Shown in pieces: positions 10,283 to 19,878 of a stretch of 64,000 bases of DNA (positions within the stretch are counted from its first letter, which is position 1; each line of letters opens with the position of its first letter). This stretch comes from Aliivibrio fischeri ATCC 7744 = JCM 18803 = DSM 507 (lineage in GTDB: Bacteria; Pseudomonadota; Gammaproteobacteria; Enterobacterales; Vibrionaceae). The translations under genes were made by a program, and so were the position numbers. The stretch lies in the NCBI RefSeq assembly GCF_023983475.1, contig NZ_CP092712.1, positions 558,001-622,000 on the forward strand, in the 5' to 3' direction. The notes under the pieces are model-generated. The model made no database searches. It was not told the origin of the DNA and saw nothing but the letters and a program-made list of their open reading frames with translations.

Positions 10283-11524
10283 CTATACTGTTTCTGTTTC
10301 AGAAATCGATTTTTTGTTAATCATTGGGTTTAGTAATAGGTAGCTAATCGCTCCGCCTAATACAGCGTTTACAGGAACAACGCCCGGTAAGAATTTACCA
10401 GCGGCAACACCAATGGCTACTGCGATAATACCTGCCCAGTTAATGGTTTGGAATGCTGCGTTATTAAAATTTAGGTAGCGTTTACGGTTACTAAAGAAGT
10501 CCGCAATGATAACACCACCAATAGGTGGAATCGCTAAAGATAAGAACGTTAACCAACCTACAAAGTTATTGTATAACCAAAGTGCGCAAACAGTACCAAT
10601 TAGACCATTTAGCATAGAAACATATTTACTCGGTAAACCCGTAATATTTGAAAAACCAAGTCCAGAAGCGTATAGCGCATTGTCATTTGTCGTCCAAATA
10701 TTTAGGCCTAATACGATAATTGCAGGGATTAATAACCCTTGTGCAATCATTACTTCTGAAATATCAGACTGACCAGTAACAGAAGCGCCAGCAGCACCAA
10801 AGATGAACATTAAAGAATTACCGATAAAGAAAGCTATCATTGTGATAGCAACGGCCCCCATTGGTTTTTTACCAAAACGAACGAAGTCAGCCGTTAAGGT
10901 TCCGGCACTTACAAAAGAACCAACAACCATGGCAAGAGCAACCGAAAAATCCATAGGTTCTGCTGGTTGAATTTTTTGAAGCTCAGCAATGCCACCAATA
11001 CTATCAACAGCACTAAATACCGAGTATCCACCTAAAATGGCAATTGCAGGCACTGCAACCATAGATAAAATCATTAGAGCAGATATACCGAAGTAAACAG
11101 TGACGGTCATTAATAGACCAGAGATAACAATGAGAGCGTTGGTATCTATGCCTGTGGCTTTTTGTACTGGGATAGCGAACATTGCAACACCAACACCAAA
11201 CCAACCAACTTGAGTACCACCGAGAAGTAGAGAGGGAAGCCAAGAGCCTTTAGAGCCGAAAGAAAAACGAGCGAGGAGATGAGTAGAGAGACCAGTTGAA
11301 GCGCCGATGTAACCAAGAAAAGAAGTGTAAATGCCGAGGATTAAATTACCAATAAGAACAGCGAGGAAGAAATCATTAAAAGAAAGTCCGGTCCCAAGTG
11401 AACCGCCTGTCCACATACTTGCCGAGAAAAAAGTGAGTCCTAACATAACTAAAGTTAAGGAAACGACGCCTTTTCTGGCTGTCTTAGGTACAGGCCCTAA
11501 GCTGTAATCATTGTCGTGAGACAT
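10283..11524 (-). CDS. codB: Cytosine permease CodB
   Basis: An NCS1-family symporter that imports cytosine across the inner membrane. About 413 residues with 12 hydrophobic segments and CodB signatures [11 protein letters not shown] near the N-terminus, [39 protein letters not shown] and [14 protein letters not shown] 11524 is chosen over TTG 11530 because GAGG lies 7 nt before it. First gene of codBA. The E. coli operon is controlled by PurR and nitrogen supply; no convincing PurR operator was found upstream here. Confidence 0.95.
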   Translation of the reverse strand: MSHDNDYSLGPVPKTARKGVVSLTLVMLGLTFFSASMWTGGSLGTGLSFNDFFLAVLIGNLILGIYTSFLGYIGASTGLSTHLLARFSFGSKGSWLPSLLLGGTQVGWFGVGVAMFAIPVQKATGIDTNALIVISGLLMTVTVYFGISALMILSMVAVPAIAILGGYSVFSAVDSIGGIAELQKIQPAEPMDFSVALAMVVGSFVSAGTLTADFVRFGKKPMGAVAITMIAFFIGNSLMFIFGAAGASVTGQSDISEVMIAQGLLIPAIIVLGLNIWTTNDNALYASGLGFSNITGLPSKYVSMLNGLIGTVCALWLYNNFVGWLTFLSLAIPPIGGVIIADFFSNRKRYLNFNNAAFQTINWAGIIAVAIGVAAGKFLPGVVPVNAVLGGAISYLLLNPMINKKSISETETV

Positions 11525-11872
11525 ATGCAATCCTCGTCTGTATTGAATGTATTTTGGTCAAGTTTTTGACAAACGGACGAGAGTCTAAAGAAAATTATAT
11601 TATTGTCAATAATGTAATCTTGGTTTTTGTTTTGTTTTAGAGTGTTTTTTATTTATCTATTTGTATTATAAGTGTTTATTAGTTTTGATTTATTGCTTAT
11701 GTTTTTTGTTAAACGGTTGCTTTATCTTTTATTTTGTAGGAAATAGATTGTTGGTTCTAATTTTTGATTTTTATAAATAAAAGATGGTGTGATGTTTTTT
11801 ATCTTGGTTGGATTTGAGTTTTTAGTGTGTAAAAAGCAATAGTAATCATAAAAATTATATCTTTTAGATAAA
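11525..11872. other. AT-rich intergenic region upstream of codB
   Basis: About 350 bp with no credible ORF or RNA gene. It must hold the codB promoter (minus strand), but no single promoter pair stands out in the very AT-rich sequence. A weak PurR-like half match near 11708-11720 was not accepted. Confidence 0.5.
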
Positions 11873-11908
11873 ACAAAAGCCTTAAAGTGTTACTTTTAAG
11901 GCTTTTGT
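11873..11908 (-). terminator. Terminator of the acyl-CoA synthetase gene
   Basis: A perfect 14-bp inverted repeat (ACAAAAGCCTTAAA / TTTAAGGCTTTTGT) with an 8-nt loop. T-rich sequence follows on the minus strand. It lies about 55 nt past the stop of the minus-strand synthetase gene. Confidence 0.8.
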
Positions 11909-11964
11909 CGTTTTTACTTGGTTATTGTCTATTTTTTGCTTGTTAAGTGTAAGGTTTTATCCGG

Positions 11965-13641
11965 TTATTCCCAGATTATTTTTTTATCTTGAGGCCAGTT
12001 AGATGCAAATTCATGGTAATTTTTCTCTAGTACGTGGCGTTTTATCTTTAAAGTCGGTGTTAAAATGCCATTTTCAATGCTCCAAGGCTCTTTTATCATT
12101 AAGATGCCTTTTAGCTTTTCATGTGACTCTAAACCATCATTAATTGTCTCAAGGTTTTTAAGAGCGGTTCTTTCATAACGAGCTTGATCAAAATTAGGAT
12201 AAGCATGAGGTACTGCTAATAAAATAGGACCAGGTAGACCTGAGCCTATTAAACACATCATTTCAAGATTACTTAAATCAAAGATGCGTTTTTCAATTGG
12301 TACAGGAGCAACGAATTTTCCTTTGGCTGTTTTGAATGTGTCTTTTTTCCTACCTTGGATAGTTAAAAAGCCCTCAGAATCAATAGATCCAATATCACCT
12401 GTATGGAGCCATCCATCTTTATTAAAGGTTTCAGCGGTTGCTTCATCATTTTTATAATAACCAGCAAACAGGCTGTCACCTCTAACTAAAATTTCTTCAT
12501 CGTCTGCAATTTTTAATTCAACACCAGGTCCTGCTGCACCGACACTACCGACTTTATCTGAACGGTATGGATGATTCAGTGTGCTATAGGCAAACGTTTC
12601 TGTCATTCCCCATGCTTCGGTAATGTTTAGGCCTATACTCTCATACCATTTTAATAAACTTGCAGATACAGGAGCTGAACCACAACCCAGTACACGTGCT
12701 TTATCAAGCCCTAAGCCATCTGCTAACTTACGTTTTATTAATCCACTGACGAATGGGATTTTTAATAAAATAGCTAATTTCTTTTGTGGCAACTTATCTT
12801 GAATGCGTTGTTGGAAAACCGTCCATAATCGTGGGACTGAAATAAATAAAGTTGGGCGATGCATTTTTACATCATCAATAAAAGTATCTAAAGATTCAGG
12901 AAAGGCGGTTTGGATCCCTCCAAAGAAAGCTGAACCTAAAATATATACTCGCTCAGTGATGTGAGCTAAAGGAAGATAAGAGAAGAGCCTGTCATCTTGC
13001 TGCATACCAATGTGATTAATTAAATGTTTTGAAGCGTGACTGAATCCGCCAAAGGTCAGCATTGCTCCTTTTGGTAAACCAGAAGTACCAGAGGTGTACA
13101 CAATAGACATTAATGTATTGTCATTATGCTCAGCTTTGAAATTAGAAGGGTTATGAGTAGCTAACAAAATTTCAAATTGATATTGGCATTTGGCTGCCGA
13201 ATCATAATCAAAGGCGATGGTTAATATATTGGGTAAGTTAGTGATTGCTTGCTGTGTTGCTTCACTATTATCAAGTTTACCTACGATAAGTACCTTACTT
13301 TCACTGTGTGTTAAACAATGCTCTATGGTATCGAGTCCGGCTGTTGGAAAAATAGGAACGCTCACAAAATCCCCTAACATTAAGGCCAGATCAGTGATAA
13401 ACCATTCGGCACAGTTTTTAGATATTAGTGCGACTTTGTCTTTTGGTTTAATACCCATTTCTTGCAGTGCACTCACAAGGCGCAATGCTTTATCAACAAC
13501 ATCAGCAAAAGAATAGTCTGTAAATTCTCTGTTTTTTATTTGACGAAGAAATAGGTCATGTGGCTTTTTCTCTGCCCATTCGAGCATCGCTTCATGAGGG
13601 AGTTGAGGGTTGGTTTTGTGGTCAAAAAATGGCTGATTCAT
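11965..13641 (-). CDS. AMP-binding long-chain acyl-CoA synthetase family protein
   Basis: A 558-residue adenylate-forming enzyme. ATP/AMP motif SIVYTSGTSGLPKG lies at residues 179-192; later motifs GMTETFA, DGWLHTGDIG and GRKKDTFKTAKGKFV match long-chain acyl-CoA synthetases, which activate fatty acids with ATP and CoA. It lacks a signal peptide. Closest in style to the eukaryote-like long-chain group (LACS/FAA) rather than E. coli FadD, judged by the TAKGKFVAPVPIE segment. The exact acyl chain cannot be inferred. Monocistronic, with its own terminator; the upstream region to the IS has no other gene. Confidence 0.85.
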   Translation of the reverse strand: MNQPFFDHKTNPQLPHEAMLEWAEKKPHDLFLRQIKNREFTDYSFADVVDKALRLVSALQEMGIKPKDKVALISKNCAEWFITDLALMLGDFVSVPIFPTAGLDTIEHCLTHSESKVLIVGKLDNSEATQQAITNLPNILTIAFDYDSAAKCQYQFEILLATHNPSNFKAEHNDNTLMSIVYTSGTSGLPKGAMLTFGGFSHASKHLINHIGMQQDDRLFSYLPLAHITERVYILGSAFFGGIQTAFPESLDTFIDDVKMHRPTLFISVPRLWTVFQQRIQDKLPQKKLAILLKIPFVSGLIKRKLADGLGLDKARVLGCGSAPVSASLLKWYESIGLNITEAWGMTETFAYSTLNHPYRSDKVGSVGAAGPGVELKIADDEEILVRGDSLFAGYYKNDEATAETFNKDGWLHTGDIGSIDSEGFLTIQGRKKDTFKTAKGKFVAPVPIEKRIFDLSNLEMMCLIGSGLPGPILLAVPHAYPNFDQARYERTALKNLETINDGLESHEKLKGILMIKEPWSIENGILTPTLKIKRHVLEKNYHEFASNWPQDKKIIWE

Positions 13642-13794
13642 GGCTGCATCCTGCGATTATTATTATTTGTTGTTAATATAATGTTAAGTAAATATCGTTT
13701 TATTAGATCAGTCAAATTTTAATCAAAATAATGAGAACTTTATAAGTGAGTATTTACCCTAAAGTTGGATGATTGATAGATATAAAAAAAGCCT

Positions 13795-13806
13795 GCACAT
13801 AAAAGC
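13795..13806 (+). repeat. Target-site duplication, left copy
   Basis: GCACATAAAAGC, 12 bp, is repeated exactly at 15225-15236 on the other side of the insertion sequence. The length fits IS4-family elements. An identical pair indicates a fairly recent insertion. Confidence 0.95.
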
Positions 13807-13823
13807 TAATGCCGCTCGCTTAA
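13807..13823 (+). repeat. IS left terminal inverted repeat
   Basis: TAATGCCGCTCGCTTAA; pairs with 15208-15224 at 15 of 17 positions. It includes the transposase stop codon (13820-13822). Confidence 0.9.
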
Positions 13824-15142
13824 CAGCTAGTGGCTCTTTTTTTATAAGGGTAGCGCGGTGCTTTATAAAGCACTTGTCGCGGAAATGGTTTTCGCTTTCT
13901 TTTCTTTGGCAGGATTAGACGCTTTCCGCTTTCTCGTAGATTTTTCAGCTTCTTGGGCACTGTTCCTGGTGTTCGCCCTGAACACCACAGGAACTCATCT
14001 TGGATTAGCCTTAACGCATTAATAAAGCTTATTCTTAATGGTTCCATTTTATGAAAATCGGCCATTCTTTTCATTTCTAGACGAACGAGGTTATAAGAAA
14101 TCAAAATCCCCCATAACTCTTGATATATTCCTTCTATTTTCAAGCTTCTAAGCACTGCTTGATTGTTAAGTTGACCTTGTTTTAATTCACCATAACCTTG
14201 TTCTATTTCCCATCGTTCCCAGTAAATTTCAACAATATCTTTCAATGGATAAGTCACAGGACACTCTAATGAAGTAATAAACCCTTTGATCTCTCCTTTC
14301 GGCTCAGGTATTAAAACTAAACGAGCTTGCCAGCTATCTCCGAGGTGAGGATATTTCTGTTTTGCATCAGGCGAAACTGGCATTTTAATCAGTTTATCGT
14401 AGTCTGAAAACTCTTCTAAAACGTCGTACCTAAATTTACTTTTTATTGGAGTTAACCAATGAGTATTTTTTCCTGCATTACGCCATGATTCAAAAAGTTC
14501 AGCGGACATAAAACCACGGTCAAAAAGAGTTAATGAATTATTTGGAGCGGAGCCAACTAATTGTTGTGCATAAGATATTTCACTATTGGTTATTGGTCCA
14601 AAAGCAGCATCTGAAATAAGGTGGGTGCGTGTAGACATGAGGGTAACAGCAAGAACTGAAGGAAATGTAGCCTTACCTGTCGCGTAGCCTAGCTTTTGGT
14701 TATCCTTAGTTTCAGGGGTTTTAAATTGAGTCCCGTCAACGCTCATGAGTTTAAGTCCACAAACTAAATCAGGCGATTCTTCTGTCTCCCATTTACTCGC
14801 AGTGGTATGAAATAGGTAACGTAATGGTTCATAACCAATACGCTGTCTAGCTTTTACGATACTACTTGTGGCCAAGGGAGGGAGCTCCCCTTTAGCATCA
14901 GGGAAGGCTAATTCTAATTTATCACAAACATCGCTAATGGAGCGGTTACGCATTAAGCCAATTCCAAGCACTAACCAAACAGCTTGTTCAGCAGGAAATC
15001 TGCGCTTTCTGATAGCGGCGCGACCAGTTTGGTTAACGGCTTCTGAAATCCACTCAATAGGAATATTTTTCCGAAATGAATCCATAGATTCAGGAAGGTG
15101 AAATTCTGCAGTTAATTGTAATTCACGAGAAAACTCAGACAT
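13820..15142 (-). CDS. IS4-family transposase
   Basis: A 440-residue DDE transposase that cuts and rejoins the element ends. It has the N-terminal IS4 domain (about residues 15-115, with KRRFPAEQAVWLVLG), the first catalytic Asp in SVDGTQFK, the second in LFDRGF, and the perfect IS4 signature Y-x2-R-x3-E-x6-K in YWERWEIEQGYGELK, containing the catalytic Glu. No frameshift. The start ATG 15142 follows directly on the T-run of a hairpin, and its likely Shine-Dalgarno (AAGG) lies in that hairpin, so translation from outside transcripts should be low. The C-terminus is rich in K/R. Confidence 0.95.
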   Translation of the reverse strand: MSEFSRELQLTAEFHLPESMDSFRKNIPIEWISEAVNQTGRAAIRKRRFPAEQAVWLVLGIGLMRNRSISDVCDKLELAFPDAKGELPPLATSSIVKARQRIGYEPLRYLFHTTASKWETEESPDLVCGLKLMSVDGTQFKTPETKDNQKLGYATGKATFPSVLAVTLMSTRTHLISDAAFGPITNSEISYAQQLVGSAPNNSLTLFDRGFMSAELFESWRNAGKNTHWLTPIKSKFRYDVLEEFSDYDKLIKMPVSPDAKQKYPHLGDSWQARLVLIPEPKGEIKGFITSLECPVTYPLKDIVEIYWERWEIEQGYGELKQGQLNNQAVLRSLKIEGIYQELWGILISYNLVRLEMKRMADFHKMEPLRISFINALRLIQDEFLWCSGRTPGTVPKKLKNLRESGKRLILPKKRKRKPFPRQVLYKAPRYPYKKRATSC

Positions 15143-15146
15143 AAAA

Positions 15147-15177
15147 AATCGGCCTTAAAATAAATTTAAGACCGATT
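15147..15177 (-). promoter_or_regulatory. Hairpin sequestering the transposase ribosome-binding site
   Basis: Two 6-bp arms with one mismatch between them and a 5-nt loop; on the minus strand the 3' arm contains AAGG (the likely Shine-Dalgarno) and runs into T4 and then the ATG. It looks like both a terminator and an RBS mask for transcripts entering from mutS. Confidence 0.65.
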
Positions 15178-15202
15178 ATGAAGGCTGCAAAGGATCGTTC
15201 AA
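15175..15202 (-). promoter_or_regulatory. Candidate internal transposase promoter
   Basis: Minus strand: TTGAAC (15202-15197), 16-bp spacer, CATAAT (15180-15175). The expected start near 15168 falls inside the 5' arm of the RBS-masking hairpin, so this transcript would lose most of that arm and leave the RBS free. Confidence 0.5.
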
Positions 15203-15207
15203 GTCCC

Positions 15208-15224
15208 TTAAACGATCGGCATTA
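15208..15224 (-). repeat. IS right terminal inverted repeat
   Basis: Reads TAATGCCGATCGTTTAA inward on the minus strand. A further short inverted repeat (GATCGTT / AACGATC, about 15193-15217) overlaps it. Confidence 0.9.
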
Positions 15225-15236
15225 GCACATAAAAGC
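15225..15236 (+). repeat. Target-site duplication, right copy
   Basis: GCACATAAAAGC, identical to 13795-13806. Joining the two flanks restores a hairpin-plus-T-run terminator for mutS. Confidence 0.95.
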
Positions 15237-15279
15237 AAGCTTATTTGGATAGAGTGGTTGTTCTTGGGTTGAACTAAGT

Positions 15280-17844
15280 TTATAAAAGCGCTTTTAAACG
15301 ATATAACTCTTCAAGTGCTTGGCGAGGTGTTAGATCGTCAGGGTTTACGTTAGCTAATGCCTCTTCTACTTCGCTAATCTCAGGAATAAGAGAGAGTTGA
15401 TGTTCTTCTTTTACCGTGGTGCTTGTTGCAGGAACTGATACTTGTCCACTTTCTAAATGTTGTAATTTTTGTTTCGCTTTTTTAATTACACTTTTAGGTA
15501 CGCCAGCTAAAGAAGCAACAGCAAGGCCATAAGATTTATTGGCAGCACCTTCTTGAACCGCGTGCATAAAGGCAATTTCATCTCCATGTTCAACAGCATC
15601 AAGATGTACGTTAGCTAAACCTGTAAATAGATTTGGCAGCTCTGTTAGTTCGAAGTAATGAGTTGCAAATAACGTCATGGCATTGATTTTTGTTGCTAAC
15701 CATTCGGCACTTGCCCAAGCTAAAGATAAGCCATCATAAGTACTTGTACCTCGCCCAATTTCGTCCATTAAGACAAGGCTGTGTTTGGTCGCATTGTGAA
15801 GAATATTTGCCGTTTCAGTCATCTCAACCATGAAGGTTGAACGACCTGATGCCAAATCATCTGATGCACCAATACGAGTAAAAATACGGTCTAACGTTCC
15901 AATTTTTGCAGAGTCTGCAGGAACATAACAACCAACATGAGCCATTAATGCAATAAGTGCCGTTTGACGCATATAAGTGGATTTACCACCCATATTTGGA
16001 CCGGTAATGATCAACATCTTACGATCTGGATTCAGCTTTATTGGGTTAGCGATGAATGGGTCACTCATTACTTGTTCAACAACTGGATGACGACCGCCTT
16101 CAATATTAATGCCAGTTTCTTTAGTTAGTACTGGACGGCAGTAGTTTAAGGTATCGGCTCGCTCTGCAAGATTACTTAATACATCAAGCTCTGAAATTGC
16201 ATTCGCCATTGATTGCAATTGTTCTAGGTGAGGAAGCAGTTGATCAAACAATTCTTCCCATAATCTCTTCTCAATTGCGAGTGCTTTTGATTTTGAGTTA
16301 AGTACTTTATCTTCATGCTCTTTTAGCTCAGGAATAATATAACGCTCTGCATTTTTAAGTGTTTGGCGGCGTACATAGTGAGCTGGTGCTTTGTGGCTTT
16401 GACCTTTACTGATTTGAATATAAAAACCGTGTACGTTGTTATAACCTACCTTTAAGGTATCAATGTCATGGCGCTCACGTTCTTCTTGTTCTAGTTTCTC
16501 TAAGTATTGCGTAGCACCATTAGCCAGATCACGCCATTGATCTAACTCTTCGTTATAACCATCAGCTAAAACCCCACCATCACGAATAACAACCGGTGGA
16601 TTTTCTTTTATTGCTCGTTCTAATAGCTCACAAATAGAGTCAATAGGTTGAGCTGATGCAGCAAGTGTTAATAGGTGATTTTGTTGAAATTCTTGAGTGG
16701 TTTGAGATAGTTCTGGCAATTGTTGTAATGCATTACGCAGACGAGCAAGATCTCGCGGTCTTGCTGAGCGTAAAGCAAGACGGGCAAGAATACGTTCAAC
16801 ATCGCCAATGTTTTTAAGTTGAGGTGCTATGTCTGCAAATAGGCCACTCTCTTTTAACTCACCAATCGCATCAAGACGCTGGTTTAATACATCGTGGGTT
16901 CTTACTGGTTGATGTAGCCAGCGTTTAAGTAAGCGGCTGCCCATAGCCGTTGAAGTATGATCTAAGATCTCGGCTAAGGTATGGTTAAAACCACCTGCAA
17001 GGTTTTGAGTGATTTCTAGATTACGACGAGTCGCGGCATCTAAAATTACAGAGTCATCTTGATGATCCATAATAATAGAACGAATGTGCGGAAGGGTGGT
17101 TCTTTGCGTGTCTTTTACGTATTGAATCAAACAACCAGCAGCACAAAGACCAAACTCAGCTTTCTCTACACCAAAGCCAACTAAATCACGAGTACCAAAT
17201 TGATTATTTAGCTGTTGTTTTGCAGTATCAAGTTCAAATTCCCATACTGGACGACGGCGATTGCCATTGCGTTTTTCAAGCAGATGAACAGGTTCAAAGT
17301 CTTCACTAAACAATAGTTCTGTCGGTGCAGTGCGTTGTAATTCAGCAAGCATTGCTTCTTCAGTATTTGGTTCAGATACCTTGAATCGGCCTGATGTGAT
17401 ATCTAGCGTAGCATAACCAAACTGCCCTTTATGATGATAAATAGCAGCGATAAGGTTATCAAATCTTTCTGGCAATAGAGCTTCATCTGTTACGGTGCCC
17501 GGAGTAACAATACGTACAACTTTACGTTCAACGGGACCTTTACTTGTCGCTGGATCTCCGATTTGCTCACAAATAGCAACGGATTCGCCTTGTTGAACCA
17601 ATTTGGCTAAATAGCCTTCAACCGCATGATAAGGAATACCTGCCATTGGTATTGGTTCACCAGCAGAAGAACCGCGTTTGGTTAAGGATATTTCAAGAAG
17701 CTGTGAAGCACGCTTGGCATCATCATAGAAAAGTTCATAGAAATCGCCCATACGATAGAACAGTAAGATATCAGGGTTTTCAGATTTTAAACGCAAATAC
17801 TGTTGCATCATTGGGGTATGTTTTTCAGTTGATTTTGTTGCCAC
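15280..17844 (-). CDS. mutS: DNA mismatch repair protein MutS
   Basis: Recognises mismatches and small loops and recruits MutL. The mismatch wedge [11 protein letters not shown] places the stacking Phe at residue 35 and Glu at 37; the ATPase motif GPNMGGKS lies near residue 615, followed by [15 protein letters not shown] 17844 is chosen (854 residues, E. coli 853): AGG lies 7 nt upstream, and homologues begin a few residues before [12 protein letters not shown]. The frame stays open to 18069, but that extension is hydrophobic, unlike MutS, and overlaps cinA. Divergent from cinA. Its native terminator has been split by the IS element, so transcription may run into the transposase gene. Confidence 0.97.
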   Translation of the reverse strand: MATKSTEKHTPMMQQYLRLKSENPDILLFYRMGDFYELFYDDAKRASQLLEISLTKRGSSAGEPIPMAGIPYHAVEGYLAKLVQQGESVAICEQIGDPATSKGPVERKVVRIVTPGTVTDEALLPERFDNLIAAIYHHKGQFGYATLDITSGRFKVSEPNTEEAMLAELQRTAPTELLFSEDFEPVHLLEKRNGNRRRPVWEFELDTAKQQLNNQFGTRDLVGFGVEKAEFGLCAAGCLIQYVKDTQRTTLPHIRSIIMDHQDDSVILDAATRRNLEITQNLAGGFNHTLAEILDHTSTAMGSRLLKRWLHQPVRTHDVLNQRLDAIGELKESGLFADIAPQLKNIGDVERILARLALRSARPRDLARLRNALQQLPELSQTTQEFQQNHLLTLAASAQPIDSICELLERAIKENPPVVIRDGGVLADGYNEELDQWRDLANGATQYLEKLEQEERERHDIDTLKVGYNNVHGFYIQISKGQSHKAPAHYVRRQTLKNAERYIIPELKEHEDKVLNSKSKALAIEKRLWEELFDQLLPHLEQLQSMANAISELDVLSNLAERADTLNYCRPVLTKETGINIEGGRHPVVEQVMSDPFIANPIKLNPDRKMLIITGPNMGGKSTYMRQTALIALMAHVGCYVPADSAKIGTLDRIFTRIGASDDLASGRSTFMVEMTETANILHNATKHSLVLMDEIGRGTSTYDGLSLAWASAEWLATKINAMTLFATHYFELTELPNLFTGLANVHLDAVEHGDEIAFMHAVQEGAANKSYGLAVASLAGVPKSVIKKAKQKLQHLESGQVSVPATSTTVKEEHQLSLIPEISEVEEALANVNPDDLTPRQALEELYRLKALL

Positions 17845-17951
17845 AACGAGACCTAATAAGTGAAGAATATATTTGCAGCTAAGAATACGTGAATCGAGAC
17901 GGCAATCAAAGATAGAATAGAGAAATTTCGAACTAAGATAGGAAGAATCTA

Positions 17952-18449
17952 ATGGATATGACGCAAAATATACAGTTAGCACAAAAAGTGGGTGAATTAT
18001 TAGTAGACCAAGGCAAAATGATGTCATGTTCAGAATCATGCACAGGTGGTGGCGTTGCGTTTTGTGCAACTGAAAACGCAGGAAGTTCAGCTTGGTTTGA
18101 ACGTGGTTTTGTTACTTATAGCAATGAGGCAAAACAAGATTCATTAGGGGTAAAGGCAGATACCTTAATACGTTATGGAGCGGTTAGTGAAGAAGTCGTA
18201 AGAGAGATGGCAGACGGTGCATTATTAAACAGTAAGTCAGATATTACGGTATCAATTAGTGGTATTGCTGGTCCTGGTGGAGCGACGAAAGATAAACCGG
18301 TAGGTACGGTATGTTTTGGTTTTGCAGATAAAAGTGAGTGGACCAAAGAAACTACTGTATATTTTACTGGTGATCGCAGTGAAGTTAGAATGAAAGCGAT
18401 AGAATTTGCATTTCTTACAATCAAGAATCGCCTAGAAGAGCTTAATTAA
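17952..18449 (+). CDS. pncC: Nicotinamide-nucleotide amidase (CinA C-terminal domain family)
   Basis: A 165-residue single-domain CinA protein, the same length as E. coli PncC (YgaD). It deamidates NMN to NaMN in the pyridine-nucleotide cycle. Visible family motifs are [39 protein letters not shown] and [21 protein letters not shown]. The N-terminal MoCF domain of long CinA proteins is absent. Its position directly before recA is conserved in enterics and vibrios. The gap to recA holds the recA promoter and SOS box, so it is probably transcribed separately. Confidence 0.92.
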   Translation: MDMTQNIQLAQKVGELLVDQGKMMSCSESCTGGGVAFCATENAGSSAWFERGFVTYSNEAKQDSLGVKADTLIRYGAVSEEVVREMADGALLNSKSDITVSISGIAGPGGATKDKPVGTVCFGFADKSEWTKETTVYFTGDRSEVRMKAIEFAFLTIKNRLEELN

Positions 18450-18516
18450 TTCAAATAGTTAGTTTGTTGTGTCGTGATATTGCTCAGAAAAAATCAGAAA
18501 AAAAATAGTAAAGCTA

Positions 18517-18544
18517 TAGACACTGTACAAATAGACAGTATACT
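18517..18544 (+). promoter_or_regulatory. recA promoter with LexA (SOS) box in the spacer
   Basis: -35 TAGACA (18517-18522), 16-bp spacer, -10 TATACT (18539-18544). The spacer is exactly the SOS box CTGT-N8-ACAG (18523-18538), so LexA binding would block polymerase completely. The consensus CTG-N10-CAG is fully met. Confidence 0.9.
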
Positions 18545-18589
18545 ACTGGTCATTAACTGATTTAGTGATCTAGAAATCTGGAGAATCAA

Positions 18590-19636
18590 ATGGACGATAA
18601 CAAGAAAAAAGCACTGGCCGCCGCATTAGGTCAAATTGAAAAACAATTTGGTAAAGGTTCAATCATGAAATTGGGCGACAACCGCACAATGGATGTTGAA
18701 ACTGTGTCTACTGGTTCTTTATCTCTTGATATTGCTCTAGGCGCTGGTGGTTTACCAATGGGTCGTATCGTTGAGATTTTTGGCCCTGAGAGTTCGGGTA
18801 AAACAACACTGACTCTAGAATTGATTGCAGCTGCGCAACGTGAAGGTAAAACATGTGCCTTTATTGATGCTGAGCATGCTCTAGATCCTGTATACGCTAA
18901 AAAACTTGGCGTTAATATTGATGAATTATTAGTTTCTCAGCCTGATACGGGTGAGCAAGCTTTAGAAATCTGTGATGCGTTAGCACGTTCTGGCGCTGTT
19001 GATGTAATGGTAATTGACTCCGTTGCAGCACTAACACCAAAAGCTGAAATTGAAGGTGAAATGGGCGATAGCCACATGGGTCTTCAAGCTCGTATGCTTT
19101 CTCAAGCAATGCGTAAATTAACGGGTAACCTAAAGCAGTCAAACTGTATGGCAATCTTCATTAACCAAATTCGTATGAAGATTGGTGTAATGTTTGGTAA
19201 CCCAGAAACAACAACTGGTGGTAATGCACTTAAGTTCTATGCATCAGTTCGCCTTGATATTCGCCGTACAGGCGCAGTAAAAGATGGTGATGAAGTTGTT
19301 GGTAATGAAACTCGTATTAAAGTGGTTAAAAACAAAATTGCAGCACCATTTAAACAAGCTGAAACTCAAATCATGTATGGCCAAGGTTTTAACCGTGAAG
19401 GCGAATTAATTGACTTAGGTGTTAAGCATAAGTTGGTTGATAAAGCTGGCGCATGGTACAGCTACAATGGTGATAAGATTGGTCAAGGTAAAGCAAACGC
19501 ATCAAAATTCATGCGTGAGAATACTGAAGTAGCAGCAGAGCTAGATAAGAAATTACGTGAAATGCTACTGACTCCAGCAGAAGAAAAGCCAGAGACTGAT
19601 GCCGCTCCAGAAATTGAAGAAAACGAAGAGTTTTAA
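18590..19636 (+). CDS. recA: Recombinase RecA
   Basis: A 348-residue recombinase that forms filaments on ssDNA, promotes strand exchange and triggers LexA self-cleavage. Walker A GPESSGKT at 65-72; Walker [16 protein letters not shown]-binding loops around [15 protein letters not shown] and [25 protein letters not shown] region; acidic C-terminal tail typical of proteobacteria. Regulated by LexA via the upstream box. Unlike many gamma-proteobacteria, no recX follows: the next gene is alaS and the gap contains only a terminator. Confidence 0.99.
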   Translation: MDDNKKKALAAALGQIEKQFGKGSIMKLGDNRTMDVETVSTGSLSLDIALGAGGLPMGRIVEIFGPESSGKTTLTLELIAAAQREGKTCAFIDAEHALDPVYAKKLGVNIDELLVSQPDTGEQALEICDALARSGAVDVMVIDSVAALTPKAEIEGEMGDSHMGLQARMLSQAMRKLTGNLKQSNCMAIFINQIRMKIGVMFGNPETTTGGNALKFYASVRLDIRRTGAVKDGDEVVGNETRIKVVKNKIAAPFKQAETQIMYGQGFNREGELIDLGVKHKLVDKAGAWYSYNGDKIGQGKANASKFMRENTEVAAELDKKLREMLLTPAEEKPETDAAPEIEENEEF

Positions 19637-19661
19637 GCTATAGTTTTCCAATAATATTTTT

Positions 19662-19691
19662 TAAAAGCCAAACCTTAGTGTTTGGCTTTTT
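19662..19691 (+). terminator. recA terminator
   Basis: Stem AAAAGCCAAAC / GTTTGGCTTTT with a 6-nt loop, then a T-run. Confidence 0.9.
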
Positions 19692-19878
19692 TATATCTAG
19701 CTATTTGTATTCTTAAGACGTTTCTTTAAATCCTTCCTTATTCCTCATTTGATCGCTGTACTTATCTATATTTCACTCTCATTTGCGTATACAATGTGCG
19801 AAATTCTGTCTAAAAAACACTGCTTGTCCTAATGAGTACAAGAGTGAGTTAAACTACGATTCAATCAGGAATATCCAC

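Larger units (their letters stand above)
13807..15224 (-). mobile_element. Complete IS4-family insertion sequence, 1418 bp
   Basis: Both ends begin TAATGCCG; the terminal inverted repeats agree at 15 of 17 positions (TAATGCCGCTCGCTTAA at the left, TAATGCCGATCGTTTAA read inward from the right). Flanked by the 12-bp duplication. It contains one transposase gene, whose stop codon lies inside the left inverted repeat. Transposase orientation is the same as mutS. The element appears intact, so probably active or recently active. I do not assign an ISfinder name. Confidence 0.95.

Noticed and set aside
11708-11720. PurR-like operator upstream of codB
   Set aside because: Only 9 of 12 positions match and it is about 190 bp from the gene; chance level in AT-rich DNA.
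13807-15224. Larger mobile island around the IS
   Set aside because: Target duplications directly flank the single IS and the neighbours are normal chromosomal genes.
17845-18069. N-terminal extension of MutS
   Set aside because: It is hydrophobic, absent from homologues, and overlaps cinA on the other strand; GTG 17844 gives the family length.
19783-19878. TTG start 32 codons upstream for AlaS
   Set aside because: No homology in the extension; the RBS fits ATG 19879.
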